64,000 nt of DNA from VAZQ01 sp963771845 (GTDB lineage Bacteria > Pseudomonadota > Alphaproteobacteria > Rhizobiales > Xanthobacteraceae): positions 102,866-166,865 of the forward strand of contig CAVYVC010000035.1 of assembly GCA_963771845.1 (NCBI GenBank), given 5' to 3'. Shown here in pieces: positions 17,812-27,184 of the stretch. The position numbers and the translations under genes were made by a program. The notes under the pieces were generated by a model. It saw nothing but the letters and a program-made list of their open reading frames with translations. It did not search any database and was not told the DNA's origin. The number at the start of each line of letters is the position of its first letter. Position 1 is the stretch's first letter.

Positions 17812-19214
17812 GAAATCCTGCCGATTTGACTCTCACGGAAATCGCTCGCGCTCTGCGCCGGCGCACTTTCTCCTCAGCCGAGCTGACGCAATGGATGCTT
17901 GAGCGCATCGCGCGCTGGCAGCCCGTGCTCAATGCTTTCGTGCGCGTCGAGGCGGATGAAGCCTTGGCCGCTGCCAAGGCAGCAGACCGCGCGAGTGCGC
18001 GCGGCAGCGCGAAAGGCCCATTGCATGGCGTGCCGCTCGCGCACAAGGACATGTATTACGTCAAGGGAAAAGTATCGGAATGCGGCTCGAAGGTGCGCAA
18101 GGGATTTATCGCGCCGGCGACCTCGACCGCCCTGGCGCGGCTCGCGGCCGCCGGATCATTTCGTATTGGCGCGCTGCACATGTCCGAGTTCGCTTACAGT
18201 CCGACCGGACACAATGCCTATCTTGGACCTGCCTGTAATGCCTGGGATCGCACCTGCATCACCGGCGGCTCGTCGTCGGGTGCCGGCACTGCGGTGGCTG
18301 CCCGCCTCGTCCCCGCGGCGCTTGGATCCGACACCGGCGGCTCCATCAGGCTGCCTGCCCATTTCTGTGGCGTGACCGGCTTCAAACCGACGAATGGCCG
18401 CGTCAGCCGCGCCAATGCGCTGCCGCTCTCCTTCACGCTCGATACGGTCGGCCCGCTTGCCGTGAGCGCCGAGGATGCGGGCCTGATCATGAGCATCATC
18501 GCCGGCCCCGATCCGCTCGATCCGACGACGCTGGGCGCCCCCCATTGGAACGCCAAACGTACGCGCTCATCGCCGAAAGGATTGAAGATCGGCGTTCCGG
18601 CGGGATTCTATGTCGACGATCTCGAACCGGACATTGCAGCCGCGCTTGCGGCGACCATCGACGCTTTGCGCAAACTCGGAGCAAAGATTTCCAAAGTCGA
18701 GCTGCCCGATCAGAATGTGGTCAGTGCTGCCGCCCTGATCGTCCTTGCGGTTGAGGCCAGCAGCGCGCACGCGCCGTGGCTGCGCACGCGAGCGGCCGAT
18801 TATGGTGTGCAGGTGCGCAACCGGCTGCAAAACGGCCTTGCCTACAGCGCGGTGGAATATCTCGAGGCGCTCCGCTGGCGCGGACCGGCACTGGGCGCGC
18901 ATCTCGACGCGATCGGCGATGTCGACGTTATCATTACACCGGTATCGCGCTCGGTTGCGCCGACCATCGCAGCCACCGATCTCGGCGGAGCGCCGCAGGC
19001 GGAAGCGGCGATCCAGGCCATTACCCGCTTCATGCGGCCGGTGAACTTTCTCGGCCTGCCGAGCCTGGTGGTGCCCGCTGGCCAATCCAAATCCGGCCTG
19101 CCGATCGGGGTGCAACTGATCGGGCGTCCGTTCGGTGACGAGCTCCTGATTGCGCTCGGCCGCGGCTTCCAGGCCGAGACTGATCATCATCGCCGCTTTC
19201 CGGCACTGCAATGA
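17808..19214 (+). CDS. Amidase (amidase signature family)
   Basis: 468 aa from GTG 17808, chosen because it overlaps the upstream stop as GTGA and gives the usual N-terminus NPADLTLTEIARALRRR. The Ser-cisSer-Lys triad is complete: Lys in AHKDMYYVKG, cis-Ser in GGSSSGAGTAVAARL, nucleophile Ser in GSDTGGSIRLPA. It hydrolyses a C-N amide bond; substrate unknown, and the family includes allophanate, biuret, aryl and indoleacetamide hydrolases. The GatC-like partner upstream argues for the AtzF/AtzE or GatA-like branch. Cytoplasmic (no signal). Confidence 0.88.
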   Translation: MRNPADLTLTEIARALRRRTFSSAELTQWMLERIARWQPVLNAFVRVEADEALAAAKAADRASARGSAKGPLHGVPLAHKDMYYVKGKVSECGSKVRKGFIAPATSTALARLAAAGSFRIGALHMSEFAYSPTGHNAYLGPACNAWDRTCITGGSSSGAGTAVAARLVPAALGSDTGGSIRLPAHFCGVTGFKPTNGRVSRANALPLSFTLDTVGPLAVSAEDAGLIMSIIAGPDPLDPTTLGAPHWNAKRTRSSPKGLKIGVPAGFYVDDLEPDIAAALAATIDALRKLGAKISKVELPDQNVVSAAALIVLAVEASSAHAPWLRTRAADYGVQVRNRLQNGLAYSAVEYLEALRWRGPALGAHLDAIGDVDVIITPVSRSVAPTIAATDLGGAPQAEAAIQAITRFMRPVNFLGLPSLVVPAGQSKSGLPIGVQLIGRPFGDELLIALGRGFQAETDHHRRFPALQ

Positions 19215-19388
19215 TCCCGGTCGTCGGCGTCGGGGATCGGCATGTGCGATTGCAGGGCGAGCCCCGCGTTTCGGGGGACATCTGCAATCACTCACTCCAA
19301 TTCCAATCGCTTCGGCATCGTCACCGTTGATCCTCCGTTGATCCTAAGATGGCTTGAAAAGCGCGTCAAATAAAGCTATTTTAGCCCA

Positions 19389-19688
19389 ATGAAAAGGGTC
19401 AGTATTACCGAAGCCAAGAACCGGCTCAGCGCCTTGATCGATGGCCTGAAAGGAGGCTCCCCGGTTCTGATCGTGGACCGGGGTCGGCCTGTTGCTCGTC
19501 TTGAAGCGGTGAGGAGCGGCAGCGAGAGCAAAGACGACGGTCGGCTGGCGCGACTTGTTCGTGAGGGCACTGTACGGCCCGGTCGTGCTGCCTTGCGACG
19601 ATCGTTCTTCACCGAGCAGCTGCCGCGCGTTAAAAGCACCGCTTCGGTCGTGGCAGCTCTTCTCGAGGAGCGCCGGGAGGGCCGGTGA
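19389..19688 (+). CDS. Type II antitoxin, Phd/YefM-like
   Basis: 99 aa. N-terminal MKRVSITEAKNRLSALIDGLKGG...VLIVDRGRPVARLEAV is the DNA-binding fold of Phd/YefM antitoxins; the C-terminal half is charged and should bind the toxin. It overlaps the PIN toxin by 4 bases (GTGA). Confidence 0.88.
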   Translation: MKRVSITEAKNRLSALIDGLKGGSPVLIVDRGRPVARLEAVRSGSESKDDGRLARLVREGTVRPGRAALRRSFFTEQLPRVKSTASVVAALLEERREGR

Positions 19689-20122
19689 GATTCTGGGATT
19701 CGTCGGCGATCATCCCGTTGCTTATCCTCGAGCAGTCGAGCCGGCGGTTGCAGTCACTTGCGGCGCAGGATTCCGCCATGCTGGTGTGGTGGGGCTCCGT
19801 AGTCGAATGTGTTTCCGCGCTGGCGCGCCGTGAACGCGATGGGTCGCTCGACGATCGCGTGGTGACGATCGCGCTCCAACGCCTGCAGCGCCTCGCATCC
19901 GATTGGCACGTAGTTGATCCCAGCGATGCCATCCGGGAAATGGCGGCGCGGCTTGTACGCGTGCATCCGCTGCGCGCCGCGGACGCATTTCAGCTTGCCG
20001 CGGCATATATGGCCGCGGAGCAGCGGCCCGCTTCGTTGACAATCGTGACGCTCGATGAGCACCTCGCCGCCGCTGCGCGCAAGGAGGGCTTTGCGGTATT
20101 GGGTTTGGCAGCAAACGAATAG
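19685..20122 (+). CDS. vapC: VapC-type PIN-domain ribonuclease toxin
   Basis: 145 aa PIN domain. Metal-binding acids: Asp5 in FWDSSAI, Glu in WWGSVVECVSALAR, Asp in RAADAFQLAAAYMAAE, Asp in IVTLDEHLAAAA. It should be an Mg-dependent endoribonuclease neutralised by the Phd-like protein encoded just upstream. GTG start at 19685, coupled by overlap. Complete; no sign of damage. Confidence 0.88.
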   Translation: MRFWDSSAIIPLLILEQSSRRLQSLAAQDSAMLVWWGSVVECVSALARRERDGSLDDRVVTIALQRLQRLASDWHVVDPSDAIREMAARLVRVHPLRAADAFQLAAAYMAAEQRPASLTIVTLDEHLAAAARKEGFAVLGLAANE

Positions 20123-20139
20123 AAAGAGAACCTTTAGGT

Positions 20140-20950
20140 CTACTCCTTTGCGCTCGGCGCCAGCGCGACGGCAGCCTCGGTCGTGAGCAGTAGGAACGTC
20201 AACGTCTCCTGGAGATAGAGACGCACGACGTTATCGGTGTGGCTCAAATAGCCGATCGAGACATCCTGCCCGATGTGCAGATCGAAATCGCCGCCTCGCG
20301 TGGTGAGCACGAAGGCACCGGCGATAGCCGGGGCATAGATGATTTCGTCTTTGACGAGTTTTTTTACATGCTCCAGCACGGGATAGCCGTGGTCACTGGT
20401 CTCAGCGAGCGTCGTATAAGCATCGGCGCTGAGCAGCACTGCAGTAGGGCCCGTTGACGCCGACGAGACGCAATTGGTTCAGAGCTTGCGCGATGGCATC
20501 GGGATAGTGACGCACGTCAGCCGGGAGCGTGATGATCGGATTGCTGGTGCCCTGGCGGATGCCGCCGATACCCGCCGCGGGATAGCCCTCGAAGATGGCG
20601 CGGTCCTCGGCATAGGCGATCTTCTGCGCAGCGTCTTTCGCCGGTTGCCAGTCGGAGTCGTTCGCACCCCGCTCCACGTCGTCAATCTGCGCACGATTGA
20701 GCTCGAACGGAACCCGCACCTCAATCAGTGCCTTGACCTCGCGCTGCTGCGCGAGGATGCCCTCACCCGGCGCCTCGATCGTCTTGCGGTGGCCGGTGCC
20801 GACGGCGGAAAGGCCGACACCGCCCGGCCCATGGACGTCGACCACGCGCCGTCCGGCGAGATAGCGCTTGAGGGTTCGTGTCGTCTCCTCTTCGATATCC
20901 GCCCACGCTGCATCAGAAATTGGAGCGAGCTCGCGGTGAAGATTATTCAT
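20140..20950 (-). pseudogene. Encapsulin shell protein (family 1, linocin M18-like), frameshifted
   Basis: Two frames together cover a full encapsulin of about 265 aa. First frame: MNNLHRELAPISDAAWADIE, GRRVVDVHGPGGVGLSAVGTG, DVERGANDSDWQPAKDAAQKIA, FEGYPAAGIGGIRQGTSNP. Second: LLSADAYTTLAETSDHGYPVLEHVKKLV, APAIAGAFVLTTRGGDFDLHIGQDVSIGYL. They join as VNGPYAVLLSADAY when one base near 20443 is removed. Encapsulins self-assemble into 24-32 nm protein cages loaded with a cargo enzyme. The cargo peroxidase gene lies directly upstream; the start codon overlaps its stop (ATGAATAA). As written the shell is truncated and cannot fold. Confidence 0.88.
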
Positions 20951-21990
20951 ACCGGTTTTCTCCTTTGAGGGAGCCTACTGCGAGCGAACCATCGGGTGCC
21001 GGGGCCCGGGATGGTGCGGGCTCAAGCGCTGATTCTGCAGCGGGTATCGCTTGCGCATGAGCGGCGTCGTTCACGGATTCCAGGAATGTCGCGGATGGCA
21101 CGAAGAACAGAGTTCCGGTTACCGCCCGGCTGAAATCGAGCAGCCGATCATAATTGCCGGGCGGGCGGCCGACGAACATGTTCTCGAGCATCTGCTCGGT
21201 CACCCGCGGCGTGCGGCAATAGCCAATGAAGTAGGTGCCATATTCACGCGTCCCGACTTGGCCGAAGGGCATGTTGTCGCGCACGATCTGAAACTCTTTC
21301 CCATTCTCGGTGATCGTGGTGAGCGCGTTGTGCGCCGACGTCGGTTTTATCGAGTTCGTCCAGTTCGACGTCGGACAGCTTGCTGCGGCCGATGATTCGC
21401 TCCTGCGCCTCGGTGGAGAGCGCGTTCCATCCGTCCAGGTCATGGAGATATTTCTGCACGATTACGTAGCTGCCCCCGGCGAACGCGGCATCCTCCTCGC
21501 CGATGAGTGCGGCGTCGATCACCGCTTCACCACGAGGATTCTCAGTGCCGTCGACGAAGCCCAGGAGGTCGCGGTCATCGAAGTACCGAAAGCCATGAAC
21601 CTCGTCGACCGCCGAGACCGAGTCGCCGAGGCGCGCCATGATCTGCGCCGCCATTTCGAAGCAAAGATCCATCCGCTTCGCGCGGATATGGAACAGCAGG
21701 TCCCCTGGCGTCGAAACCGCATGGTGCTGGGCGCCCCGGATCTCGCAGAACGGGTGGAGCTCGGCTGGGCGCGGGTGCCCGAACAGCCGGTCCCACGCGT
21801 CGGACCCAATCCCCATCACGCAGGAAAGGCCGGCTTCGAGGTCGCGAAACTCCACTGCGCGAATCAACGCTGGCAGGTCTGCGCAAAACGATCGCACGGC
21901 CGCGCGATTGTCCGGGTCCGGATTTATCGTCACGACCAGAAAGATCGCCGCGCGGGTGAGCGGTGCCGATACAGGCTGTGCAAGAGCCAT
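20943..21990 (-). pseudogene. DyP-type heme peroxidase with encapsulin cargo-loading tail, frameshifted
   Basis: First frame (from 21990) holds the N-terminal ferredoxin-like half with the GxxDG motif GFVDGTENP. The second frame supplies KPTSAHNALTTI (proximal heme His), IVRDNMPFG (distal Arg) and a Pro/Ala-rich linker ending DGSLAVGSLKGENRYE. That tail matches the DGSLGIGSLKG cargo-loading peptide that docks DyP into encapsulin. The frames join as ELDELDKPTSAHNAL if one A of a four-A run (21345-21348, minus strand) is dropped. As written, the protein lacks heme ligand and cargo tag. Intact length would be about 348 aa. Confidence 0.9.
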
Positions 21991-22107
21991 AGCGTCAATC
22001 TACGAGAGGTCTTTCGAATTGGCATTTGGCGGACGAGCCCGATGACTCCGCGCGATTTGCAGGATGGAGTCAACCGGCATTGCCTTTGCCATACGCGGTC
22101 CGCCTTT

Positions 22108-22572
22108 CTAAAACCCGAGATCGCTCAAGCTCGGGTGATCATCAGGACGGCGGCCAAGCGGCCAGTGATATTTGCGCTCGCTCTGCCTGATCGGGAGGTC
22201 GTTTATGCTGGCGATGCGCAGGCGCATTAGGCCGTCGATATCAAATTCCCAGTTCTCGTTGCCATAGCTGCGAAACCAGTTGCCGCTATCATCGTGCCAT
22301 TCGTAGGCGAAGCGAACCGCAATTCTGTTCTCGCGGAACGTCCAGACTTGCTTGATCAGGCGGTAGTCAAGCTCGCGGCTCCATTTACGCGCCAGGAAGG
22401 CTTCGATGGCGGCGCGACCCTCGAGAAACTCCGAGCGATTGCGCCAGCGACTGTCTGTCGTATAGGCAAGCGCAACGCGAGCGGGGTCGCGGGTGTTCCA
22501 TGCGTCTTCGGCCATTCGCACCTTTTGTTCGGCGGTCTCGGCTGTGAAGGGAGGAAGCGGCGGGCGGCTCAT
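22108..22572 (-). CDS. DUF1348 / NTF2-like protein
   Basis: 154 aa from ATG 22572 (MSRPPLPPFTAETAEQKV). Conserved family features: AEDAWNTRDPARVALAYT, SRWRNRSEFLEGRAAIEAFLARKW, VRFAYEWHDDSGNWFRSYGNENWEFD, IASINDLPI. SnoaL/NTF2-like cone fold; family function is unassigned. It lies in line after chrA; the chrA frame as written runs into its start, and with chrA corrected the spacing is about 73 bases. Confidence 0.87.
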   Translation of the reverse strand: MSRPPLPPFTAETAEQKVRMAEDAWNTRDPARVALAYTTDSRWRNRSEFLEGRAAIEAFLARKWSRELDYRLIKQVWTFRENRIAVRFAYEWHDDSGNWFRSYGNENWEFDIDGLMRLRIASINDLPIRQSERKYHWPLGRRPDDHPSLSDLGF

Positions 22573-22645
22573 CTTAAGGTCCTCGTTTGCTTGAGGGATC
22601 GGGCAGAACACCCGTTCATCGCCCTCCATCCCTCAACTTGAAAAT

Positions 22646-24047
22646 TCATGCGACAAGCCCGGCGAAATGGAGTGCGATCCCCACTGCGGAGCACGCCAGC
22701 AGCGTCGTGATCATTCCCACCTTGAAACGGAAGATCGCGACGATCGCCGCGAGCGAGAGCGCCAGCGCCCAAGGGATCGACGCTCGCCGACACCGGCATG
22801 TCGAACGAGAAGCCGTAGCCGCGCACCGGCCGGACCTCGTGAAATATGGTATGCAGCGCGAACCAGATCGCCAGATTGAGGACCACTCCCACAACTGCTG
22901 CCGTGATCGTTGAAAGCGCAGCGCTGATAGCTTTGTTGTCGCGCAGGACCTCGACGAACGGCGCCCCCAGAAAAATCCAGAGAAAACATGGGATGAAGGT
23001 GACCCAAGTCGCGAGCAATCCGCCCAGCGTTCCCGCCAGCATTGGCGAAAGCACGCCTGGATCGCGATAAGCCGCCATGAAGCCCACGAATTGCAGGACC
23101 ATGATCAGCGGCCCGGGCGTCGTCTCCGCCATTCCAAGCCCATCGAGCATCTCGCCCGGTTTGAGCCAGCCGTAGTTCTCAACGGCCTGCTGGGCGACAT
23201 ACGCGAGTACCGCGTAGGCGCCGCCGAAGGTCACGACGGCCATCTTGCTGAAGAAGACGGCGATCTCGCTGAATACGTTGGCCCGACCCAGAGTGACGAG
23301 CAGCAGGATCACGGGAACGAGCCAAAGCGCGAGCCATATGCTCGAGGCACGCAACGCACGCGCCACGGTCGGTCGTGCATGCTCAGGCAGCTCATCGCCC
23401 AGAAGGCTTTCGACAGGGCTGCCCCCTTTCTTGCCATCACCATGGCCACTCTTGAGCGCAAAAGCAGTCGCCCCGCTCCAGGCACCAAAAAAACCGATAA
23501 GTGCCGCGCTGAGAATGATGATGGGAAAAGGAATATTGAAAAAGAAGATCCCTACAAATGCAGCTGCGGCCAGCAGGCGCATTGTATTGTTCTTCAGTGA
23601 TCGCTTGCCTATGCGGAATACCGCTTCCAGCACAATTGCGAGCACCGCCGCCTTGAGCCCAAAAAACAGCGCGACGATCACGGGCACATTGCCGTAGGCG
23701 GCATAGACATAGCTCAGGGCCATGATGGAGATGACGCCGGGAACAACGAACAGCGCGCCGGCCATGATCCCGCCCAAGGTCCGGTGCATCAGCCAGCCGA
23801 TATAGACTGCGAGCTGTTTCGCCTCCGGTCCTGGGAGCAGCATGCAATAATTGAGCGCGTGCAGAAATCGATTTTCCGAAATCCAATGTTCCTCGTCGAC
23901 CAGGATGCGGTGCATCACCGCAATCTGGGCGGTAGGGCCGCCGAAGCTCAGCAGCGCGACTTTGAGCCAGACCCGGAACGCCTCGTTGAGCGACACCCCA
24001 TGCCGTGGCTCCGAACGATCCGCGGTTGCGACCGACAGCTCAGCCAT
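22646..24047 (-). pseudogene. chrA: Chromate transporter ChrA, frameshifted near its C-terminus
   Basis: Long-chain CHR-family efflux protein of two homologous halves. The N-half has FLKVALLSFGGPTAQIAVMH-type and MLLPGPEAKQLAVYIG; the C-half has FSKMAVVTFGGAYAVLAYV and GMAETTPGPLIMVLQFVGF. It exports chromate across the inner membrane. The frame is lost near 22773-22775 in the last transmembrane segment: without one of three G (plus strand) it reads SVDPWALALSLAAIVAIFRFKVGM...HFAGLVA and stops at 22646. As written the frame runs to 22569 with a hydrophilic, non-family tail. Only the last helix is affected, so partial function is conceivable. Confidence 0.85.
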
Positions 24048-24049
24048 GG

Positions 24050-25037
24050 CTAGCGCCGCTTCTTTCTGAAGACTGCATAGAGGTCATTGAAGACTTCGCT
24101 GGCGCGCGTAATCCGCGCGGCGTCATCCTTGGTGGATGCGCGGATGCCATCGATGAGCGTCCTGATACCGGCAACCTCGGTGCGGCCGAACTTGTCGTCC
24201 TTGAGGTCGATGTCGTGAATGATCTCGCCGATCGCGCGCAGGGCGGAGTCATTGAGGCCAGCACGCTCCAGCAGCACTTCGAATGTGCACTTGTCGCCCT
24301 CGTGGGTGAACTCGGCCTCGAACATGTCGAAACGCAGCTCGCCCTCATGCGGCCGGTAACCCTTGCCCGATACGAACTTGAAATGCGCTTCGGGATCGAT
24401 GAAACGGCGGATCAGCCAGGCGCTGGCGATCCGATCTGCGTAAACGCCCTCGCGCGTGACCCATGTTCGATTGCGGAGCGTTTCTAAGAGATTGGGCTGC
24501 GTCTTTAGTTTTGCTTGCCACGGGTTCGTCCTTGTCCAACTGAGCTTCAAGCTCTCTGAGCAACCCTTCCGCTGTTTCCCGCCCGATGGCGCCGAAGAAA
24601 TCGACGGCGGCAATTTCCGCCAGCCGCTTGCGCAATCGGGCGACCTGGCCGCGAAGCTCGGTTGCCGCGCTGCCGCTCGCCTTGCGGCGCAGCGACTTCG
24701 CCAGCGCCTGTGCCTGCTTGGCCAGCTCGGCGTAATCGGCATCTCGCGCCCGGTCGAACAGCGCACGCACCTCCTCGTCGGAGAGGCCGTCGATCAAGCG
24801 GGCCTCGCAGACGAATACCTCGCCACCCCCTTCCCGGATCTCGCGCAGCAGCCATTCGAAGTCTTCTTGCGTCTCCTCATTCATCGGCAGTGCGTGTACC
24901 GCGTTCTTGACCGCGACGGCGCCGATGTCCTGCAGGCGGCGCCAGATCTTGACGCGCAGATAGGCGGGCTTTGCCGGCAACTGATGAACGAGCAGCAGCC
25001 AGCTATGGGCGAGCACCCTGGGCGGATCGAGCTTCAT
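24050..25037 (-). pseudogene. chrB: Chromate resistance regulator/protein ChrB, frameshifted
   Basis: First frame: MKLDPPRVLAHSWLLLVHQLPAKPAYLRVKIWRRLQDIGAVAVKNAVHALP, the ChrB N-terminal (winged-helix-like, regulatory) domain followed by a helical region to about residue 190. Second frame: RTWVTREGVYADRIASAWLIRRFIDPEAHFKFV..., the ChrB C-terminal domain, ending FRKKRR. Both frames are open over 24470-24540, where one extra base must lie. Intact length would be about 328 aa. ChrB is a chromate-sensing activator of chr operons in Ochrobactrum-type loci. The stop is 2 bases before the chrA ATG, so chrB-chrA form one operon. Confidence 0.85.
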
Positions 25038-25072
25038 TGCTGTCTAATGTACCAAACGACAGCCGAAATGCA

Positions 25073-25284
25073 ACATATGTATCACTTATTTGTGTTCAGC
25101 CACCCTGGCCAAATCGGCGTGTACCTCGGCGGCCGCCCGTAAACCTCGCCAACCCATTGGGGTTTTTCGCTTTTCGGTCGATCGCGAAGACCGAGAGGGC
25201 CGGGGGCCAGGCCCGGCCCCTCGCTGCGCCCGATCTTTATTCTAGCCGTATCAAAGAAAAATATGCTTGCATACACATGTATCA
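25073..25284. promoter_or_regulatory. Divergent promoter region with two near-identical 12-mers (candidate operators)
   Basis: Between chrB (minus) and the plus-strand gene at 25374, ACATATGTATCA occurs at 25073-25084 and ACACATGTATCA at 25273-25284 (11 of 12 identical), one close to each divergent gene. Both contain a short palindrome (ACATATGT; ATACACATGTAT). They could be binding sites of ChrB or another regulator. The rest of the 336-base gap holds a GC-rich palindrome (GGCCGGGGGCCAGGCCCGGCC) around 25198-25220 and no gene. Confidence 0.4.
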
Positions 25285-25373
25285 ATAAGCTACGTGGGTG
25301 GTCGTCGCGCCGCAGAGGCGTTGGGCGGCGGCGAGAATTGAGAGGAAAATATCCAACGCCACAGGAGAAAGTC

Positions 25374-25604
25374 ATGCGCAACCCGGATTATGTGAACAGG
25401 GCGAAACTGAACCCTGCGCGTGCATTCAAATCACCCATGGATGTCGTGGAAACGAACGATATCGAGCCGGCCGAGAAGCTGGCGATTTTAAAAGCGTGGG
25501 AATTTGATGAACGAGCGCTTCTACGCGCCGAAGACGAAGGGATGGGTGAAGGCGAGCATGCCCATCTTCAGAAGGTGCAAGCGGCCCTCGACCATCTCAG
25601 GTGA
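25374..25604 (+). CDS. Small conserved hypothetical protein
   Basis: 76 aa, ATG at 25374 after ACAGGAGAAAGTC. Sequence MRNPDYVNRAKLNPARAFKSPMDVVETNDI...EKLAILKAWEFDERALLRAEDEGMG is soluble, acidic and helical. It resembles short rhizobial hypotheticals I have seen annotated without function. It is the first gene on the plus side of the chromate locus and overlaps nothing; the glutathione transferase follows 89 bases later. Confidence 0.72.
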   Translation: MRNPDYVNRAKLNPARAFKSPMDVVETNDIEPAEKLAILKAWEFDERALLRAEDEGMGEGEHAHLQKVQAALDHLR

Positions 25605-25693
25605 GGAGCCTTGCCCGACTCTTGACGCCGGATCCGTTGTCCACAACCCGAGCACACTATCCGCGCCGAGCGGCCCAAATTAGGAGAAAACCC

Positions 25694-26386
25694 ATGCCTG
25701 ACCCGATCGTATTTGGATTTCCGCGCAGCACTTTTGTGCAGATCGTGCGGCTGGTGCTTACCCACAAAGATGTCTCGTACACGTTCCGGGACCTCGAACC
25801 GGAGATGGGCAAGCCCACTCACCTGACACTGCATCCGTTCAATCGGGTGCCGATCCTCCAGCACGGCGACTTCACGGTGTACGAAACAAGCGCCATCGTG
25901 ACCTATGTCGAAGAGACATTCAACACTGTGGCGCTGCGGCCGGCGAGCCCGCGGGAGCGCGCGCGCATGGACCAGTGGATCAGCGCGGTCAACTCCTATT
26001 ACTACCCCTACATGATCTATCACGTGTCGCATGAGCGGCGCGTGTTTCCCGAGCTCGGCATCGCATCGGACGAGCAGGTGGTGGCGCACGCGCTGCCCAA
26101 GATCGATGTCGGTCTGCAAGTCATAGAAGACGAGCTGGCAGACGGGCGGGATTATCTGCTCGGTTCGCAGCTTACCCTCGCCGACTTCTATCTCCTGCCG
26201 AGCACTTACGCTTTCGGAACGACCCCTGAGGGCAAGCGCATGTATCCGAAATATCCGGCCTTCTGCCGATGGCGGGAGCGGATGGAGGCCTTGCCGACCG
26301 TGCGAACCTTCCGTGCGGCCTTGCCGCCGCACGCTCCGATCGAGCACGCGCGGGAATGGGCGGTCTCACATCGGCCGAAATACTGA
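25694..26386 (+). CDS. Glutathione S-transferase family protein
   Basis: 230 aa. N-terminal thioredoxin fold: VFGFPRSTFVQIVRLVLTHKDVSYTFRDLEP with Ser/Thr in the active-site region (RSTFVQ), NRVPILQHGDFTVYETSAIVTYVEE (cis-Pro and the glutathione-binding ETSAI). C-terminal helical domain with LLGSQLTLADFYLLPSTYAF. ATG 25694 is preceded by TTAGGAGAAAACCC; the 31 codons upstream are not family-like. In this setting it may help detoxify chromate or its reduction products; the substrate is inferred only. Confidence 0.88.
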   Translation: MPDPIVFGFPRSTFVQIVRLVLTHKDVSYTFRDLEPEMGKPTHLTLHPFNRVPILQHGDFTVYETSAIVTYVEETFNTVALRPASPRERARMDQWISAVNSYYYPYMIYHVSHERRVFPELGIASDEQVVAHALPKIDVGLQVIEDELADGRDYLLGSQLTLADFYLLPSTYAFGTTPEGKRMYPKYPAFCRWRERMEALPTVRTFRAALPPHAPIEHAREWAVSHRPKY

Positions 26387-26460
26387 TTGTTTGAACAAGA
26401 CAAAGCGAAGTCCATCACCGGGCGGCTCGCCGAATGCATACCAACGACTGGAGGTAATCA

Positions 26461-26925
26461 ATGAAGTGGATCACACGTGAACGGGTCAAGGTTGATCGCG
26501 TCGCCTGCCCATGGCTGATCAAGAAATTCGTCGACAAAGACGCCGAGTTCGTTTTCGTTCCGGCCGACAAGGTGATGGCGGAAGCCAAACGCCTCAGTGC
26601 CATTCCCTACGACGTGAAGGATGTCGAGCTTGGTCACCACGGCAAGGAGTGCTCGTTCGAGGCGATCCTGAAAAAATACGCACTCACCAGCAATCCGGCG
26701 CTGCTCCTGCTTGGAAAGATCGTCAACGGCGCCGACACCGACAATACGCTCTACCATCAGCCCGAAGGACCCGGTCTTGAAGCCATCGCCGAGGGCTTTC
26801 GTCATCTCGGCTACAAGGACGATCACGCGCTCAATGCCGCGGAGTGGATGGTCTACGACGCCCTTTACGCCTACTGCCAGGAGATGGTCCGGCAGGGCAA
26901 GCCCAACGGAGATTTCGTACAATGA
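26461..26925 (+). CDS. ChrB C-terminal-domain protein (chromate resistance-associated)
   Basis: 154 aa. MKWITRERVKVDRVACPWLIKKFVDKDAEFVFVPADKV matches the ChrB C-terminal domain seen also in the frameshifted chrB (RTWVTREGVYADRIASAWLIRRFID); the Cys here in ACPWLI is family-typical of the stand-alone form. LGHHGKECSFEAILKKYAL supplies further conserved His/Cys candidates for metal or oxyanion binding. ATG preceded by TGGAGGTAATCA. Overlaps the next small gene by 4 bases. Confidence 0.85.
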   Translation: MKWITRERVKVDRVACPWLIKKFVDKDAEFVFVPADKVMAEAKRLSAIPYDVKDVELGHHGKECSFEAILKKYALTSNPALLLLGKIVNGADTDNTLYHQPEGPGLEAIAEGFRHLGYKDDHALNAAEWMVYDALYAYCQEMVRQGKPNGDFVQ

Positions 26926-27179
26926 GGACACAATTGCTGCACAGCCTGCTCGATGCGCTGCGCGCCGGTCTTGCTGCTCATCGGGAATATGAGCGTCTCA
27001 TATCGCTCGGCATGTGCCACGATTCCGCGCTCAGAGCGGCCCTTGCGCAAACGAGCCACTGTCGGGAAGCCTGCGCCAGCGACCGCAGGCAAGAGAAAAA
27101 AACGCCGGTCCGGCTTGATGCGCGCATGCCTCGCGATATCGGGCTAACCCATATCGGGTTTTCACCCCGCTCAGGCTGA
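26922..27179 (+). CDS. Small hypothetical protein in chromate locus
   Basis: 85 aa, start overlapping the preceding stop (ATGA), followed 5 bases later by the TauE-like gene. MRTQLLHSLLDALRAGLAAHREYERLISLGMCHDSALRAALAQ is helical with a repeated Ala/Leu pattern; the rest is basic. Coupling suggests it is translated, but no family is recognised. Confidence 0.5.
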   Translation: MRTQLLHSLLDALRAGLAAHREYERLISLGMCHDSALRAALAQTSHCREACASDRRQEKKTPVRLDARMPRDIGLTHIGFSPRSG

Positions 27180-27184
27180 CGCCA

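Noticed and set aside
19254..19280. Intrinsic terminator after the amidase (CCCCGCGTTTCGGGG)
   Set aside because: The hairpin is short and no T-run follows.
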